Below are positions 35,457 through 45,379 of a stretch of 64,000 nucleotides of DNA, piece by piece. A model generated the notes under the pieces. It had not been told where the DNA came from and searched no databases. It saw only the letters and a list, made by a program, of their open reading frames with translations. The number at the start of each line of letters is the position of its first letter. The stretch's first letter is position 1. The stretch spans positions 1,743,501 through 1,807,500 of the forward strand of contig NZ_CP092183.1 of the NCBI RefSeq assembly GCF_023499255.1. The letters are read 5' to 3'. The DNA is from Couchioplanes caeruleus. GTDB lineage: Bacteria > Actinomycetota > Actinomycetes > Mycobacteriales > Micromonosporaceae. A program made the position numbers and the translations under genes.

Positions 35457-35549
35457 ATGACCGACAGCACCGAGCTGCACCTCCCGCCAGCGGCCGCCGG
35501 CCGCGGCGGCGAGGGCCAGGAGGGCCTGCCCAGAAAGGGACGAGCATGA
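35457..35549 (+). CDS. Small 30-residue frame overlapping the map start
   Basis: ATG 35457 to TGA 35547-35549, 30 codons, Gly/Glu/Pro-rich, beginning [11 protein letters not shown]. Six bases before the ATG is TAGGCT (35445-35450), a good -10 for a leaderless message, so this ATG is likely the first start codon of the map transcript. The stop overlaps the map ATG (ATGA), suggesting translational coupling. No relative is known to me; it may be a leader frame rather than a functional protein. Confidence 0.45.
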   Translation: MTDSTELHLPPAAAGRGGEGQEGLPRKGRA

Positions 35550-36403
35550 CGGTTCGTGCCCCGCTCACCCCCGGGAAGCTCTCGCCCGTGCGGGCGGTGC
35601 CCCCGCAGATCGCCCGCCCCGAGTACGTCGGTAAGAAGCGCCCGAAAGAGTGGCGTGGATCGCACGTGCAGACGCCGGAGACGATCGAGAAGATGCGGGT
35701 GGCCGGCCGGATCGCCGCCCAGGCCACCCAGCTCGCCGGTGAGCACTGCAAGCCCGGCGTGAGCACCGACGAGATCGACCGGGTGGTGCACGAGTTCCTC
35801 GTCGACCACGGGGCGTACCCGTCGACGCTGGGTTACAAGGGCTTCCCCAAGTCCTGCTGCACGTCGCTCAACGAGGTCATCTGTCACGGCATCCCGGACA
35901 CGACCGTGCTCGAGGACGGCGACATCGTCAACGTGGACGTGACCGCGTACCTCGACGGTGTGCACGGCGACACGGACGCTACGTTCTGCGTGGGCGACGT
36001 CAGCGAGGAGGCCCGGCTGCTCGTCGAGCGCACCCACGAGGCGATGATGCGCGGCATCCGGGCCGTGGCGCCCGGCCGGCCGATCAACGCGATCGGGCGG
36101 GTGATCGAGGCGTACGCGCGCCGCTTCGGTTACGGCGTGGTGCGCGACTTCACCGGCCACGGCATCGGCGAGACGTTCCACAGCGGGCTGTACATCCCGC
36201 ACTACGACAACCCCCGGCTCGACACCGTGATGGAGCCGGGCATGACCTTCACCATCGAGCCGATGATCACCCTCGGCACGCACGAGTACGAGATGTGGGG
36301 CGACGGCTGGACCGTCGTCACGAAGGACCGCAAGTGGACGGCGCAGTTCGAGCACACGCTGGTGGTGACGGAGGACGGGTACGAGATCCTCACCCTCCCG
36401 TGA
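35546..36403 (+). CDS. map: Type I methionine aminopeptidase
   Basis: A 285-residue enzyme that removes the N-terminal Met from nascent proteins. Metal ligands are visible: Asp in [19 protein letters not shown] (two Asp), His in [11 protein letters not shown], Glu in FTIEPMI and Glu in QFEHTLVV. The N-terminal extension of about 40 residues ([22 protein letters not shown]) matches actinobacterial MapB, whose PxxP-like segment is thought to contact the ribosome. ATG 35546 follows AGAAAGGGA and overlaps the preceding 30-codon frame. Its stop overlaps the VIT1-like gene start (GTGA). Confidence 0.96.
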   Translation: MTVRAPLTPGKLSPVRAVPPQIARPEYVGKKRPKEWRGSHVQTPETIEKMRVAGRIAAQATQLAGEHCKPGVSTDEIDRVVHEFLVDHGAYPSTLGYKGFPKSCCTSLNEVICHGIPDTTVLEDGDIVNVDVTAYLDGVHGDTDATFCVGDVSEEARLLVERTHEAMMRGIRAVAPGRPINAIGRVIEAYARRFGYGVVRDFTGHGIGETFHSGLYIPHYDNPRLDTVMEPGMTFTIEPMITLGTHEYEMWGDGWTVVTKDRKWTAQFEHTLVVTEDGYEILTLP

Positions 36404-37095
36404 CCGCCGTCGAGCACCACCACGCCGACGTCTCGGGCGGCTGGCTGCGCGCGGCCACGTTCGGCGCGATGGACGGCCTGGTGACCAACATCGCCCTGAT
36501 CGCCGGGGTCGGCGGCGGCGGGGTCGGCCGGCACACGCTCATCCTCACCGGCGTCGCGGGCCTGGTGGCCGGCGCGATCTCGATGGGCCTCGGCGAGTAC
36601 ACGAGCGTCCGCACGCAGAACGACCAGGTCGCCGCGGAGCTGGACAAGGAGCTGCGGGAGCTGCGGGAGAACCCCGAGGGCGAGGCCGACGAGCTGGTCG
36701 AGATGTGGACCGCCCGGGGCCTGCCCGAGCACCTGGCGCGCCAGGTGGCCGACGTGCTGAAGGCCGACCCCGAGCAGGCGTTGCGGGTGCACGCGCAGGA
36801 GGAGCTGGGCGTGGTCCCGGACGAGCTGCCCAGCCCGTGGACCGCCGCGGTGTCCTCGTTCGTGTGCTTCTCCATCGGTGCGGTCGTGCCGCTGCTGACG
36901 TACCTGCTGGGGTCGGACAGTCTCGCGCTCGCCCTGGCGGTCGGGGGCGCGGGCCTCTTCGTGGCCGGTGTGATCGTCGCGCGGTTCACCAGTCAGCCGT
37001 GGTGGCGCAGCGGCGTGCGGCAGCTGGTGCTCGGTGCGGCCGCGGCCGGCGCCACGTATGTGATCGGCTCGCTGATCGGTGTCGGGGTCGCCTAA
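36400..37095 (+). CDS. VIT1/CCC1-family metal (Fe2+/Mn2+) transporter
   Basis: A 231-residue membrane protein. Helix 1 is [24 protein letters not shown] with the conserved Asp-Gly, helix 2 ends [18 protein letters not shown] (typical MGxGEYxS), and a charged cytosolic segment (about 75-145; [20 protein letters not shown], Glu-rich, metal-binding in VIT1) precedes three further helices. Relatives move Fe2+ or Mn2+ out of the cytosol. The GTG overlaps the map stop by 4 bp; the stop overlaps the convergent nucleotidyltransferase gene by 4 bp. Confidence 0.9.
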   Translation: MTAVEHHHADVSGGWLRAATFGAMDGLVTNIALIAGVGGGGVGRHTLILTGVAGLVAGAISMGLGEYTSVRTQNDQVAAELDKELRELRENPEGEADELVEMWTARGLPEHLARQVADVLKADPEQALRVHAQEELGVVPDELPSPWTAAVSSFVCFSIGAVVPLLTYLLGSDSLALALAVGGAGLFVAGVIVARFTSQPWWRSGVRQLVLGAAAAGATYVIGSLIGVGVA

Positions 37096-37802
37096 TCGAA
37101 CAACGCGTTGAGGGGGCCGTCCACCGGGCGGCCCCGGGCGGTCAGCTCCTCCGCCTGGCTCTTGAGCACCGCGCCCAGCTCGGTCATGTCCGCGCCCGCC
37201 AGTCCGGTGCGTTTCACCGCGTCGGCCCGGTTGCGGAAATACGTGCGGCTCAGCAGGCCGGTCACCATGGCGGTGTGCAGGCGGGCCTCGGCCATCAGCA
37301 CCAGCGCGGCGTCGGTCTCGTACCACTCGGCGAGGCGCACCGCGCGGGCGTGCGCCGCGGAGGCGATGCACCAGTTGCGGCGGGCCAGGCCGCTGAACTC
37401 CCCGGGCCGGGTCTCGGCGAGCTTCGCCAGGTGGCCGTCACGCTGCTGACCGAACCAGCCGCGCGGGTCGTACAGGTCACGCACGGTCAGGTAGCGGTCC
37501 GCCTCCAGCGGCCACCGCGGGGTCAGCTCGCGGGCCCGGCGCAGGCCGTCGTCGCCGGTCACGACGCTGAGATCGACCAGGATGCCGTCGACGCGGCGCA
37601 GCGCCGCCCGGGGACCGGCACCTTGACGGTACGTGACGACGACCAGGTTGATGTCGCTCTGGTCGCTGTCGTCGCCGTGCGCCATCGAACCGTGCACGCC
37701 GATCGCCCGCACCTCGGCGGACCACCGGTGCTGCAGCATGTCACGCAGCCGCGTGGCCAGATACCAGCGCGGATTGCCCAGGTCGATCTCGTCCGTCGAC
37801 AC
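37092..37802 (-). CDS. Nucleotidyltransferase-domain protein with altered metal motif
   Basis: A 236-residue protein. HGSMAHGDDSDQSDINLVVV matches the polymerase-beta-type nucleotidyltransferase motif GSxxxG..SDxD, but the second Asp is Asn (DIN). A third acidic residue may be in GILVDLSVV. The C-terminal half is helical, as in aminoglycoside-nucleotidyltransferase-like proteins. The Asp-to-Asn change may weaken metal binding. GTG 37802 lies 6 bases after a -10 box (promoter 37809-37837), so it is probably leaderless. Confidence 0.75.
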   Translation of the reverse strand: MSTDEIDLGNPRWYLATRLRDMLQHRWSAEVRAIGVHGSMAHGDDSDQSDINLVVVTYRQGAGPRAALRRVDGILVDLSVVTGDDGLRRARELTPRWPLEADRYLTVRDLYDPRGWFGQQRDGHLAKLAETRPGEFSGLARRNWCIASAAHARAVRLAEWYETDAALVLMAEARLHTAMVTGLLSRTYFRNRADAVKRTGLAGADMTELGAVLKSQAEELTARGRPVDGPLNALFD

Positions 37803-37808
37803 CGCTTG

Positions 37809-37837
37809 ATTCTCGGGTACGCCGACCGCACTGTGAA
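37809..37837 (-). promoter_or_regulatory. Promoter of the nucleotidyltransferase gene
   Basis: Minus strand TTCACA (37837-37832), 17-bp spacer, GAGAAT (37814-37809), then 6 bases to the GTG start: a leaderless arrangement. Confidence 0.5.
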
Positions 37838-37935
37838 GAGCTGTCCGTGACCGGCCGCTCACCATTGCGGCCCGGCGGCCGGCGTCGGCCCGGCGCCGTC
37901 CGTGCCGGGTGGCCGGCCGGGCCGCCCGGCGCGCG

Positions 37936-38358
37936 TCAGGGGCGTCCCGGCCAGGGGATGGTCGCCGGTGTCACCGCGCCGAGGCGCCGCCAGCGGGTCG
38001 CGCGGACGGCGGAGTCGATCAGCGCGCTGAGTGCCGTGGCCCGGTCGTCGCCCTCGGTGACCGGCAGGACGGCCCGCCACGCCTGGGCCACCCCGTCCTC
38101 CACCTGGATCGCGAGCTTCAGCGCGCTCTCCCGGCCGGTGATCGCGAACGGGAGGCGGTAACCGGCCGGGGCCGGCGCCGGCGTGGCCCGCAGCTCGGCC
38201 AGGCGGGCGACGAGCACGTCGCGGCGGTCGCGGTGGACTGCCTCGGCGGCACGCGCCTCGGTGCGGTCACCCGTACCGGTGAGCTTCACGCCCAACGCCC
38301 CGTACGCGTAGATCGCCGCCTCCTCGGCCGCCAGGGCGGCCGCCAGCTGGGCGTTCAC
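37936..38358 (-). CDS. Ferritin-like DUF4439 protein
   Basis: A 140-residue helical protein: LAAALAAEEAAIYAYGALGVKL, HRDRRDVLVARLAEL and KLAIQVEDGVAQAWRAVLPVT place Glu and His as in ferritin-like four-helix proteins (DUF4439), a family usually found just upstream of rimP in actinobacteria. The last residues are Pro-rich. GTG 38358 overlaps the stop of the upstream lipoprotein gene (GTGA), so they are translated together. Function unknown. Confidence 0.8.
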   Translation of the reverse strand: MNAQLAAALAAEEAAIYAYGALGVKLTGTGDRTEARAAEAVHRDRRDVLVARLAELRATPAPAPAGYRLPFAITGRESALKLAIQVEDGVAQAWRAVLPVTEGDDRATALSALIDSAVRATRWRRLGAVTPATIPWPGRP

Positions 38359-38825
38359 CGCAACGCCTCGGCGTGCGCGGCCCGTGCGGCCGCGATCGAT
38401 CCGACCAGCGCGACCCGCTGGACGGGAGCCTTGCGGCACGCCGCGACCGCGGTCCTCTGAGCCGACTGCTCGGCCTTGCGCAGCGCCGCCACCGTCTGGG
38501 CCGCGTCCCCGCCGGGCGCCGCCGAGGCGACCGCCGACGGCAGGGTGACGCCGATCAGCGCTGCCAGCGCCGCCGCGTGCGCCCGGTGGTCCTCGGCGAG
38601 CGGGCTCAGCCGTTCCCGCAGGCCCGGCTGGGCGACGGCGACGCGGTCGTACGCCGCGGCCAGCCGGAGGGCCTCGTCCAGCAGCGGCTGCAGCGCGTCG
38701 GGCTGCGGCGCCGGATCGGGGTCGTCGTCGAAGAGCCCGCAGCCCGCGAGCGTGGACGCGGCCACGGCCGTCCCCGCGGCGGCGCCCAGGAGCTGACGTC
38801 TGTCCACCCGGTCAGTCAACACCAT
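38355..38825 (-). CDS. Putative lipoprotein, ferritin-like helical
   Basis: A 156-residue protein with an export signal: [23 protein letters not shown] combines a twin-Arg-like start with a hydrophobic stretch and lipobox LAGC (lipid-modified Cys at about residue 29). The mature part is Ala-rich helices with spaced His/Glu/Asp ([10 protein letters not shown]), suggesting a divergent ferritin-like fold similar to its neighbour. ATG 38825 is chosen; a GTG three bases later is possible. It lies upstream of and overlaps the DUF4439 gene, and is divergent from rimP. Probably anchored to the outer face of the membrane. Confidence 0.75.
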   Translation of the reverse strand: MVLTDRVDRRQLLGAAAGTAVAASTLAGCGLFDDDPDPAPQPDALQPLLDEALRLAAAYDRVAVAQPGLRERLSPLAEDHRAHAAALAALIGVTLPSAVASAAPGGDAAQTVAALRKAEQSAQRTAVAACRKAPVQRVALVGSIAAARAAHAEALR

Positions 38826-39046
38826 CCGTGCCGCCCGCCGGAGGCTCGGTGCGACGCTCGCGCCCGCACGCCGCTGACCTGCGCATGGCGGGGATTCGGT
38901 GCGGCGGCGGCCGGGCCCGGGCCGCGGCGCGTTACGCTCTGCGTCAGCCGCCGGGGAAAACACCCCCGGTGGCATGCCGGTGTTCCCGGCGATCCACCGG
39001 TGAGCGGCGTGCCGCCCGCCGGATTCGAGCAGAAGGGTTGGGGCCG

Positions 39047-39718
39047 ATGACGCAGCGTGGTCGCACCGGTGCCCGGCCGGCGAACCGCCGCTCCGGCAAC
39101 CGGGGCCGGGATGCCTCCGACCAGCAGTCCGCGCCGGCCGCCCCGCGCATCGACCTCGTGGCCGCCCGGGCCCGGGTCCGCGCGGTGATCGAGCCGGTCG
39201 TCGCAGCCGCGGGGTACGACCTCGAAGAGGTGACCATCTCCCGGGCCGGCCGCCGTCACGTGGTACGGGTGCTCGTGGACGCCGACGGCGGGATCAGCCT
39301 CGACGACGTGGCCGTCGTGTCCCGGGACATCTCCACCGCGCTCGACGCGGCAGAGGAGACCGGAGGCGAGGTGCTCGCCGGCGAATATCAGCTCGAGGTG
39401 GGCTCGCCCGGGGTGGACCGCCCCCTGACGCTCCCGCGGCACTGGCGGCGCAACGCCGGCCGGCTCGTCGCGGTGGCCATCGGCGGCCGCTCGGTCACCG
39501 GGCGCGTCACCCAGGCGGGCGACACCGCGGTGGTGCTGGACGTCGACGGCGAGACCCGCGAGGTGGCGTACGCCGACCTCGGCCCCGGCAAGGTCCAGAT
39601 CGAGTTCAAGCGGCTCGACGAGGCGGTCTTCCCGGACGAGGACGACGCCGGCGACGACGATGAAGACGAAGACGAAGACGAAGACGACGACGAGGATGGG
39701 GAGGGCGAGGAGAGGTGA
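39047..39718 (+). CDS. rimP: Ribosome maturation factor RimP
   Basis: A 223-residue protein needed for 30S subunit assembly. After a basic N-terminal extension of about 40 residues comes the RimP core: [72 protein letters not shown]. The last ~25 residues are almost only Asp and Glu (coded by GACGAA-type repeats), much more acidic than usual. ATG 39047 lies after AGAAGGG. The stop overlaps nusA (GTGA). Order rimP-nusA-ylxR-infB is the conserved bacterial arrangement. Confidence 0.95.
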   Translation: MTQRGRTGARPANRRSGNRGRDASDQQSAPAAPRIDLVAARARVRAVIEPVVAAAGYDLEEVTISRAGRRHVVRVLVDADGGISLDDVAVVSRDISTALDAAEETGGEVLAGEYQLEVGSPGVDRPLTLPRHWRRNAGRLVAVAIGGRSVTGRVTQAGDTAVVLDVDGETREVAYADLGPGKVQIEFKRLDEAVFPDEDDAGDDDEDEDEDEDDDEDGEGEER

Positions 39719-40731
39719 ACATCGACCTCGCGGCGCTGCGCGCCCTGGAGCGCGAGCGGGAGATCCCGTTCGAGACGATCCTCGCGGCGATCGAGACGGC
39801 GCTGCTGACCGCGTACCGGCACACCGAGGGCGCGGAGAGTCACGCCCGGGTGGAGATCGACCGCAAGACCGGCGCGGCCTCGGTGTACGCGCAGGAGCTC
39901 GACGCCGACGGCACTGTCGTCCGGGAGTGGGACGACACCCCGCACGACTTCGGGCGCATCGCGGCGATGACCGCCAAGCAGGTCATCCTGCAGCGGCTGC
40001 GCGAGGCGACCGACGAGGCCCACTTCGGTGAGTACGCCGGCCGCGACGGTGACCTGGTCACCGGCATCGTGCAGGCGGACGCGGCGCGGGCCGAGAAGGG
40101 CATCGTGATCGTCGACCTGGGCAAGCTCGAGGCGGTGCTGCCGCAGTCCGAGCAGGTCCCCGGCGAGACGTACGAGCACGGCTCCCGCATCCGCGCCATC
40201 GTCGTGCACGTGGCCAAGGGCTTCCGCGGGCCGCAGATCACGCTGTCCCGCTCGCACCCGGCGCTGGTGAAGAAGCTGTTCGCGCTCGAGGTGCCGGAGA
40301 TCGCCGACGGCACCGTGGAGATCGCGGCCATCGCACGTGAGTCTGGTCACCGTACGAAGATCGCGGTCCGCTCGACCGTGCCCGGCGTCAACGCCAAGGG
40401 CGCCTGCATCGGGCCGATGGGCCAGCGGGTCCGCGCGGTGATGAGCGAGCTGCACGGCGAGAAGATCGACATCATCGACTGGTCGGACGATCCGGCGCAG
40501 TTCGTCGGCAACGCGCTCTCACCGGCGAAGGCCCTGCGTGTGGAGGTGGTGGACGCCGCCTCCCGCACCGCCCGGGTCACCGTGCCCGACTTCCAGCTCT
40601 CCCTGGCGATCGGCCGGGAGGGACAGAACGCCCGGCTCGCGGCCCGGCTGACCGGATGGCGCATCGACATCCGGCCCGACAACGAGCCGGCCACGGCCGG
40701 GGAGCGGGATGCCGCCGAGACGGGAAGCTGA
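39715..40731 (+). CDS. nusA: Transcription termination/antitermination factor NusA
   Basis: A 338-residue NusA: N-terminal RNA-polymerase-binding domain (about 1-105), S1 domain (about 108-180, [32 protein letters not shown]), then two KH domains ([51 protein letters not shown]). Like other actinobacterial NusA proteins it lacks the C-terminal acidic repeats of E. coli NusA. It starts with GTG overlapping the rimP stop by 4 bp and is followed by ylxR 52 bp later. Confidence 0.97.
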   Translation: MNIDLAALRALEREREIPFETILAAIETALLTAYRHTEGAESHARVEIDRKTGAASVYAQELDADGTVVREWDDTPHDFGRIAAMTAKQVILQRLREATDEAHFGEYAGRDGDLVTGIVQADAARAEKGIVIVDLGKLEAVLPQSEQVPGETYEHGSRIRAIVVHVAKGFRGPQITLSRSHPALVKKLFALEVPEIADGTVEIAAIARESGHRTKIAVRSTVPGVNAKGACIGPMGQRVRAVMSELHGEKIDIIDWSDDPAQFVGNALSPAKALRVEVVDAASRTARVTVPDFQLSLAIGREGQNARLAARLTGWRIDIRPDNEPATAGERDAAETGS

Positions 40732-40783
40732 CCGGATACGCGGACCGCGCGTACGAGGGGTAGACTTTTCGGAGGTCGGCCCG

Positions 40784-41092
40784 GTGCGAACCTGCATCGG
40801 TTGTCGCTCACGCGCGCTGACCTCCCAGTTACTGCGGTTCGTCGTGGTGGGAGCGGGAGATGATCTCCGGCTTCAACCCGATCCGGGCCGCAGACTGCCG
40901 GGTCGGGGAGCGCACCTGCATCCTGATCCGGCTTGCTTCGCGCAGGCGGAGCGGCGACGTGCCTTCGGGCGCGCGTTGCGTCTCACCGGTGTTGCTGACA
41001 CCGGCTTGCTTGCCGAGCACATCCGCGCGGTCACGCCGCCCGGAAAGACCGATGACGAGGCGTCGGAGCCCCGTCACGACCCAGCAAGGTAG
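40784..41092 (+). CDS. ylxR: YlxR (DUF448) RNA-binding protein
   Basis: A 102-residue protein with the YlxR signature RTCIGCRSRALTSQLLRFV and PGRGAHLHPDPACFAQAERRRAFGRALR. Members bind RNA; B. subtilis YlxR/RnpM modulates RNase P activity. GTG 40784 is seven bases after GGAGGT. It lies between nusA and infB, as in most bacteria. A C-terminal polar tail of about 20 residues is extra. Confidence 0.9.
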   Translation: MRTCIGCRSRALTSQLLRFVVVGAGDDLRLQPDPGRRLPGRGAHLHPDPACFAQAERRRAFGRALRLTGVADTGLLAEHIRAVTPPGKTDDEASEPRHDPAR

Positions 41093-41102
41093 GACGACCG
41101 AC

Positions 41103-41154
41103 ATGAGCACACGATGAAGTCCCTGAAATGACCAGGCTTCAAGTGCAGGAGTGA
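41103..41154 (+). other. Three overlapping micro-frames in the infB leader
   Basis: ATG 41103 (MSTR, stop 41115-41117), ATG 41114 (MKSLK, stop 41129-41131) and ATG 41128 (MTRLQVQE, stop 41152-41154) follow one another with ATGA overlaps. They may keep ribosomes moving between ylxR and infB. Coincidence is possible. Confidence 0.35.
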
Positions 41155-41193
41155 GGTCGCTGCGGGTTCGGCTCGCACGACCTCGAAGTGAGG
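41153..41193 (+). promoter_or_regulatory. Hairpin before the infB ribosome binding site
   Basis: Arms GAGGTCG-C-TGCG (41153-41164) and CGCA-CGACCTC (41174-41184) form an 11-bp stem with one bulged base. The same CCTC (41181-41184) could instead pair with GAGG at 41190-41193, the infB ribosome binding site. The last micro-frame's stop overlaps the left arm, so translation could switch the pairing (inference). Confidence 0.4.
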
Positions 41194-41199
41194 AGTGCA

Positions 41200-44100
41200 G
41201 TGCCAGGTAAGGCCCGCGTACACGAGCTCGCGAAGGAGCTCGGGGTCGACAGCAAGACCGTTCTCGCCAAGCTCAAGGAGATGGGCGAGTTCGTCAAGTC
41301 CGCATCCAGCACGGTCGAGGCCCCCGTGGCCCGACGGCTGAGGGGTGCCCTCGACGCCCAGAACGGTGCCGCTGCGGCGGCCCCCGCCACGGCGGCGCCG
41401 AGCGCCCCGGCGCCCAGCGCGCCCCGTCCCAGCCCCACGACCGCCCGGCCGCAGCCGCCGCGCCGGCCTACGGCTCCGGCCGCGGAAGCGCCCAGCGCGC
41501 CCGCGTCCCCGGCGCCGAGCCCCGGCTCGCTGGCCCGGCCCAAGCCGCCGGTTCCGAACCGTCCGGGCCCCACGCCCGGCCCGGTCGCCAAGCCGGCGAG
41601 CGCACACGACATCGAGGTGGCGGCCGCCGAGGCGCGCGCCTCGGCACTGAAGGCCGAGCAGGAAGCCGCGGTGAAGGCGGCCCAGGCCGCCCGTACCCGT
41701 GACGCCGAGCGCCGGGCGCAGCAGCCCCCGGCCGACGGCACCTCCCGGCCGCGGCCTCCGGGCCCCGGCTCGGTCCCGCCGCGTCCCGGCTCTCCCGCGG
41801 CCGCCCGTCCCGGCACGCCGGGCGCTCCGGCCCCGGGTCGTCCCGGCCCGGCCGGTGGCGCTCCGCGCCCGCCGGCCCGCGGTCCCGGCAACAACCCGTT
41901 CGGCGTGTCCGGCGGCGCGAGCGCGCGGCCGACCCCGTCGGCGATGCCGCGTCCCAACCCGGCGGGCATGCCGCCGCGGCCGAGCCCTGCCTCGATGCCG
42001 CCGCGGCCCAGCCCCGCGTCCATGCCCTCGCAGCGTCCCGGCCGTCCGGCCGGACCCGGCGCCGGCCGCCCCGGCGGTCCCGGTGGCGCCGGCCGTGGCG
42101 GTCCCGGTGGCGGCGGTTTCCGTCCCGGTGGCGGCGGCGGTGCCGGTGGCGGCGGTTACCGTGGCGGCCCTGGTGGCGGCGGCGGTGCCGGTGGCGGCGG
42201 TTACCGTGGCGGTCCCGGTGGCGGCGGCGGTGCCGGTGGCGGTTTCCGTCCCGGTGGCGGCGGCGGTGGCCCGGTCGGTGGCGCCCCCGGTCGTCCGGGT
42301 GGCGGCGGCCGCGGTCGTGGCGGCGGTGCCGCGGGTGCCTTCGGGCGTCCCGGTGGCCGGCCGACCCGTGGCCGGAAGTCGAAGAAGCAGCGGCGTCAGG
42401 AGTTCGACAACCTGTCGGCTCCGCAGATGAGCTCGGGCGCCCCGCGCGGTCAGGGTCAGGAGATCCGGCTGTCGCGCGGTGCGTCGCTCTCCGACTTCGC
42501 CGACAAGATCAACGCGAACCCCGGCTCGCTGGTCCAGGAGATGTTCAACCTGGGCGAGATGGTGACGGCGACGCAGTCGTGTTCCGACGACACGCTGCTG
42601 CTGCTCGGCGAGCACCTGGGCTTCAACGTCCAGATCGTCAGCCCCGAGGACGAGGACCGCGAGCTGCTCGCGCAGTTCAACATCGACCTCGACGCCGACG
42701 TCGCCGAGGACCGCCTCGTCACCCGGCCGCCGGTCGTGACCGTCATGGGTCACGTCGACCACGGTAAGACGAAGCTGCTCGACGCGATCCGCAAGACCAA
42801 CGTGGTGGCCGGCGAGGCGGGTGGCATCACCCAGCACATCGGCGCCTACCAGGTGGGCTACGAGCACAACGGCATCGACCGTGCCATCACGTTCCTGGAC
42901 ACCCCGGGTCACGAGGCGTTCACCGCCATGCGTGCCCGTGGCGCCCAGGCGACGGACATCGTCATCCTGGTGGTGGCCGCCGACGACGGCGTCATGCCGC
43001 AGACGGTGGAGGCGCTGAACCACGCCAAGGCGGCCGAGGTGCCGATCGTGGTCGCGGTCAACAAGGTCGACAAGCCGGACGCCAACCCGGAGAAGGTCCG
43101 CCAGCAGCTGGCCGACTACGGGCTGCTCGCCGAGGAGTACGGCGGCGAGACGATGTTCGTCAACGTCGCGGCGAAGCCGGGCATCGGCATCGACGACCTG
43201 CTCGAGGCCGTCCTGCTGACCGCCGACGCGTCGCTGGAGCTGACCGCTCCGATCGACGGCCCCGCCCAGGGTGTCGTGGTCGAGTCGCACCTGGACAAGG
43301 GCCGCGGTGCGGTCGCCACCGTCCTGGTGCAGAAGGGCACGCTCCGGGCCGGCGACTCGATCGTGGCGGGCGGCGCGCACGGCCGCGTCCGCGCCATGCT
43401 CGACGAGAACGGCCAGACCGTGGCCGAGGCCGAGCCGGCTCGTCCGGTCCTGGTGCTGGGTCTGACCTCGGTGCCGGGCGCGGGCGACACGTTCCTCGCC
43501 GCCGAGGACGACCGCACGGTGCGGCAGATCGCCGAGCAGCGGCAGGCACGCCGCCGCGCGGCGAGCTTCGCCAACTCGCGCGGCCGGGCCACCCTCGAGA
43601 CGCTCATGGAGCAGCTCAAGGAGGGCGAGAAGACCTCGCTCACGCTGCTCATCAAGGGTGACTCCTCCGGTTCGGTGGAGGCCCTCGAGGACGCGCTGTT
43701 CAAGATCGAGATTCCGGACGAGATCCAGCTCAAGGTCATCCACCGCGGCGTCGGTGCGATCACCGAGAGCGACGTCAACCTGGCGTCGGCCTCGTCGGAG
43801 CAGATCGCGACGATCATCGGCTTCAACGTCCGGGCCTCGAACAAGGTCAAGGAGATGGCCGACCGCGCCGGCGTGGAGATCCGCTACTACAGCGTGATCT
43901 ACCAGGCCATCGAGGAGATCGAGGCGGCGCTCAAGGGCCTGCTCAAGCCCGAGTACGAAGAGGTCGAGCTGGGCACGGCGGAGATCCGCGAGGTCTTCCG
44001 CTCGTCCAAGATCGGTCTCATCGCGGGTTGTATGGTCCGGTCGGGCCTCATCCGCCGCAACGCCAAGGCGCGCGTCCTGCGCGAGGGTGTCGTGGTGGCG

Positions 44101-44256
44101 GAGAACGTCACGATCAGCTCGCTGAAGCGGTTCAAGGACGACGCCACCGAGGTCCGCGAGGGCTTCGAGTGTGGTCTGACGCTCCAGGGCTTCGGCACGC
44201 CGCAGACGGGCGACGTGATCGAGACCTTCGAGATGCGCGAGAAGCCGCGGGCCTGA
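41200..44256 (+). CDS. infB: Translation initiation factor IF-2
   Basis: A 1018-residue IF-2, the GTPase that brings initiator tRNA to the 30S subunit and drives subunit joining. The N-terminal IF2N domain ([33 protein letters not shown]) is followed by a long Pro/Ala-rich then Gly-rich linker (about 60-400), a second IF2N-like region, and the G domain: G1 GHVDHGKT at about residue 518, G3 DTPGHE at about 567, G4 NKVD at about 622; beta-barrel and C-terminal fMet-tRNA-binding domains are complete. Start GTG 41200 has AGGAG five bases upstream. The linker includes 45-bp repeats. A strong terminator follows the stop. Confidence 0.97.
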   Translation: MPGKARVHELAKELGVDSKTVLAKLKEMGEFVKSASSTVEAPVARRLRGALDAQNGAAAAAPATAAPSAPAPSAPRPSPTTARPQPPRRPTAPAAEAPSAPASPAPSPGSLARPKPPVPNRPGPTPGPVAKPASAHDIEVAAAEARASALKAEQEAAVKAAQAARTRDAERRAQQPPADGTSRPRPPGPGSVPPRPGSPAAARPGTPGAPAPGRPGPAGGAPRPPARGPGNNPFGVSGGASARPTPSAMPRPNPAGMPPRPSPASMPPRPSPASMPSQRPGRPAGPGAGRPGGPGGAGRGGPGGGGFRPGGGGGAGGGGYRGGPGGGGGAGGGGYRGGPGGGGGAGGGFRPGGGGGGPVGGAPGRPGGGGRGRGGGAAGAFGRPGGRPTRGRKSKKQRRQEFDNLSAPQMSSGAPRGQGQEIRLSRGASLSDFADKINANPGSLVQEMFNLGEMVTATQSCSDDTLLLLGEHLGFNVQIVSPEDEDRELLAQFNIDLDADVAEDRLVTRPPVVTVMGHVDHGKTKLLDAIRKTNVVAGEAGGITQHIGAYQVGYEHNGIDRAITFLDTPGHEAFTAMRARGAQATDIVILVVAADDGVMPQTVEALNHAKAAEVPIVVAVNKVDKPDANPEKVRQQLADYGLLAEEYGGETMFVNVAAKPGIGIDDLLEAVLLTADASLELTAPIDGPAQGVVVESHLDKGRGAVATVLVQKGTLRAGDSIVAGGAHGRVRAMLDENGQTVAEAEPARPVLVLGLTSVPGAGDTFLAAEDDRTVRQIAEQRQARRRAASFANSRGRATLETLMEQLKEGEKTSLTLLIKGDSSGSVEALEDALFKIEIPDEIQLKVIHRGVGAITESDVNLASASSEQIATIIGFNVRASNKVKEMADRAGVEIRYYSVIYQAIEEIEAALKGLLKPEYEEVELGTAEIREVFRSSKIGLIAGCMVRSGLIRRNAKARVLREGVVVAENVTISSLKRFKDDATEVREGFECGLTLQGFGTPQTGDVIETFEMREKPRA
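42146..42262. repeat. 45-bp coding repeats in the infB Gly-rich linker
   Basis: Two 15-residue units of the type [15 protein letters not shown] and a partial third, encoded by near-identical 45-bp DNA. Confidence 0.8.
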
Positions 44257-44272
44257 TGACCCCGGCATGACC

Positions 44273-44311
44273 ACGGCCCCCGGTGCTCCGGCACCGGGGG
44301 CCGTTGTCTTT
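44273..44311 (+). terminator. Intrinsic terminator of infB
   Basis: Perfect 14-bp arms (44273-44286 and 44291-44304) around TCCG, followed by TGTCTTT, 17 bp past the infB stop. Confidence 0.9.
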
Positions 44312-44320
44312 ACTACTGGG

Positions 44321-45346
44321 ATGTCCCGCTACGCCCTCCTGCTCGCCCCCTCCGCCAACCGCGTCTACGCCGACCAGGCCGGCCGCCTCTCCCGGGCCGA
44401 GCTCGCCGCCTTCTCACCCGTACTGACCGGGTCGCTGAGCGAGATCGACGAGGCCACCATCGGCGGCGTGGGCTACCTGACCTTCACGGGCGACCTCGCC
44501 GACCGGGACATCGCGTACCTGTCGAACCTGTCCGCCGGCTACGCCCTCTTCGAACGGGTCGGCGACGAGCTGCTGCGGCCCGTACCGCTGAGCCCGCTGG
44601 CCCGCTTCGACAGCGACCTCATCACGATCCCGAAGTACGCCGGCAAGACCAACGAGCAGTTCACCAAGCTGCTGCTCAACCTCACCCTGCTCGCCTCCGC
44701 CTCCGCGCAGCGCATGCTCGACAAGCAGCTCACTGTCTGCGACCCGCTGGCGGGTCGCGGGACCACGCTCAACCAGGCCCTCATGTACGGGTACGACGCG
44801 CTGGGCGTGGAGATCGACGGCAAGGACGTGGAGGCGTACAAGCTGTTCCTGCAGACGTGGCTGAAGCGCAAACGCCTCAAGCACACCGCGGAGCTCGTCC
44901 CCGTACGCCGCCAGGGGCGCCGGGCCGCCCGCCGTCTCGAGGTGACGCTGGCGGCCAGCAAGGAGGACCACAAGGCGGGCGCCGTGCAGAAGGTCACGGT
45001 GCTGCACGCCGACACCACCCAGCTCGACGGCCTGCTGCGCGCCAACTGCGCCGACGTGGTCGTGGCGGACCTGCCGTACGGCGTCGCCCACGGCAGCTAC
45101 GACGACGAGGGCGGCATCTCCCGCCGGCCGCTGGACCTGCTCGAACGCGCCGTACCGCAGTGGGCCGCCCTGCTGCGGCCCGGCGGAGCCATCGGCCTGT
45201 CCTGGAACACCAAGGTCGCCAGGCGCGAGCTCGCCGAGGACGTCCTGCTCGCCAACGGCCTGCAGATCGTGGCCCACGACACCCTGAGCCACCGGGTCGA
45301 CCAGGGCATCGAGCGGGACGTCGTGGTGGCCCGGAAACCCGGGTGA
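44321..45346 (+). CDS. SAM-dependent (TRM11/RlmL-like) methyltransferase
   Basis: A 341-residue protein. The N-terminal ~130 residues are THUMP-like or a spacer; the C-terminal Rossmann domain has motif I VCDPLAGRGTTLNQALMYGYDALGVEID (D-P-x-x-G-x-G) and the catalytic motif IV DLPYG (D/N-P-P-Y type with Leu) in VVVADLPYGVAHGSYDD. This matches N2-guanine or N6-adenine nucleic-acid methyltransferases of the TRM11 group; target RNA unknown. I use ATG 44321: the in-frame ATG at 44267 would run through the infB terminator. Confidence 0.83.
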   Translation: MSRYALLLAPSANRVYADQAGRLSRAELAAFSPVLTGSLSEIDEATIGGVGYLTFTGDLADRDIAYLSNLSAGYALFERVGDELLRPVPLSPLARFDSDLITIPKYAGKTNEQFTKLLLNLTLLASASAQRMLDKQLTVCDPLAGRGTTLNQALMYGYDALGVEIDGKDVEAYKLFLQTWLKRKRLKHTAELVPVRRQGRRAARRLEVTLAASKEDHKAGAVQKVTVLHADTTQLDGLLRANCADVVVADLPYGVAHGSYDDEGGISRRPLDLLERAVPQWAALLRPGGAIGLSWNTKVARRELAEDVLLANGLQIVAHDTLSHRVDQGIERDVVVARKPG

Positions 45347-45379
45347 TCGTGTCGGTGGGCGGGCGTACGCTGCTCCCTG

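Noticed and set aside
41074..44274. A 1066-codon minus-strand frame opposite infB
   Set aside because: It is the antisense of infB; composition is that of complemented GC-rich codons and no family is seen.
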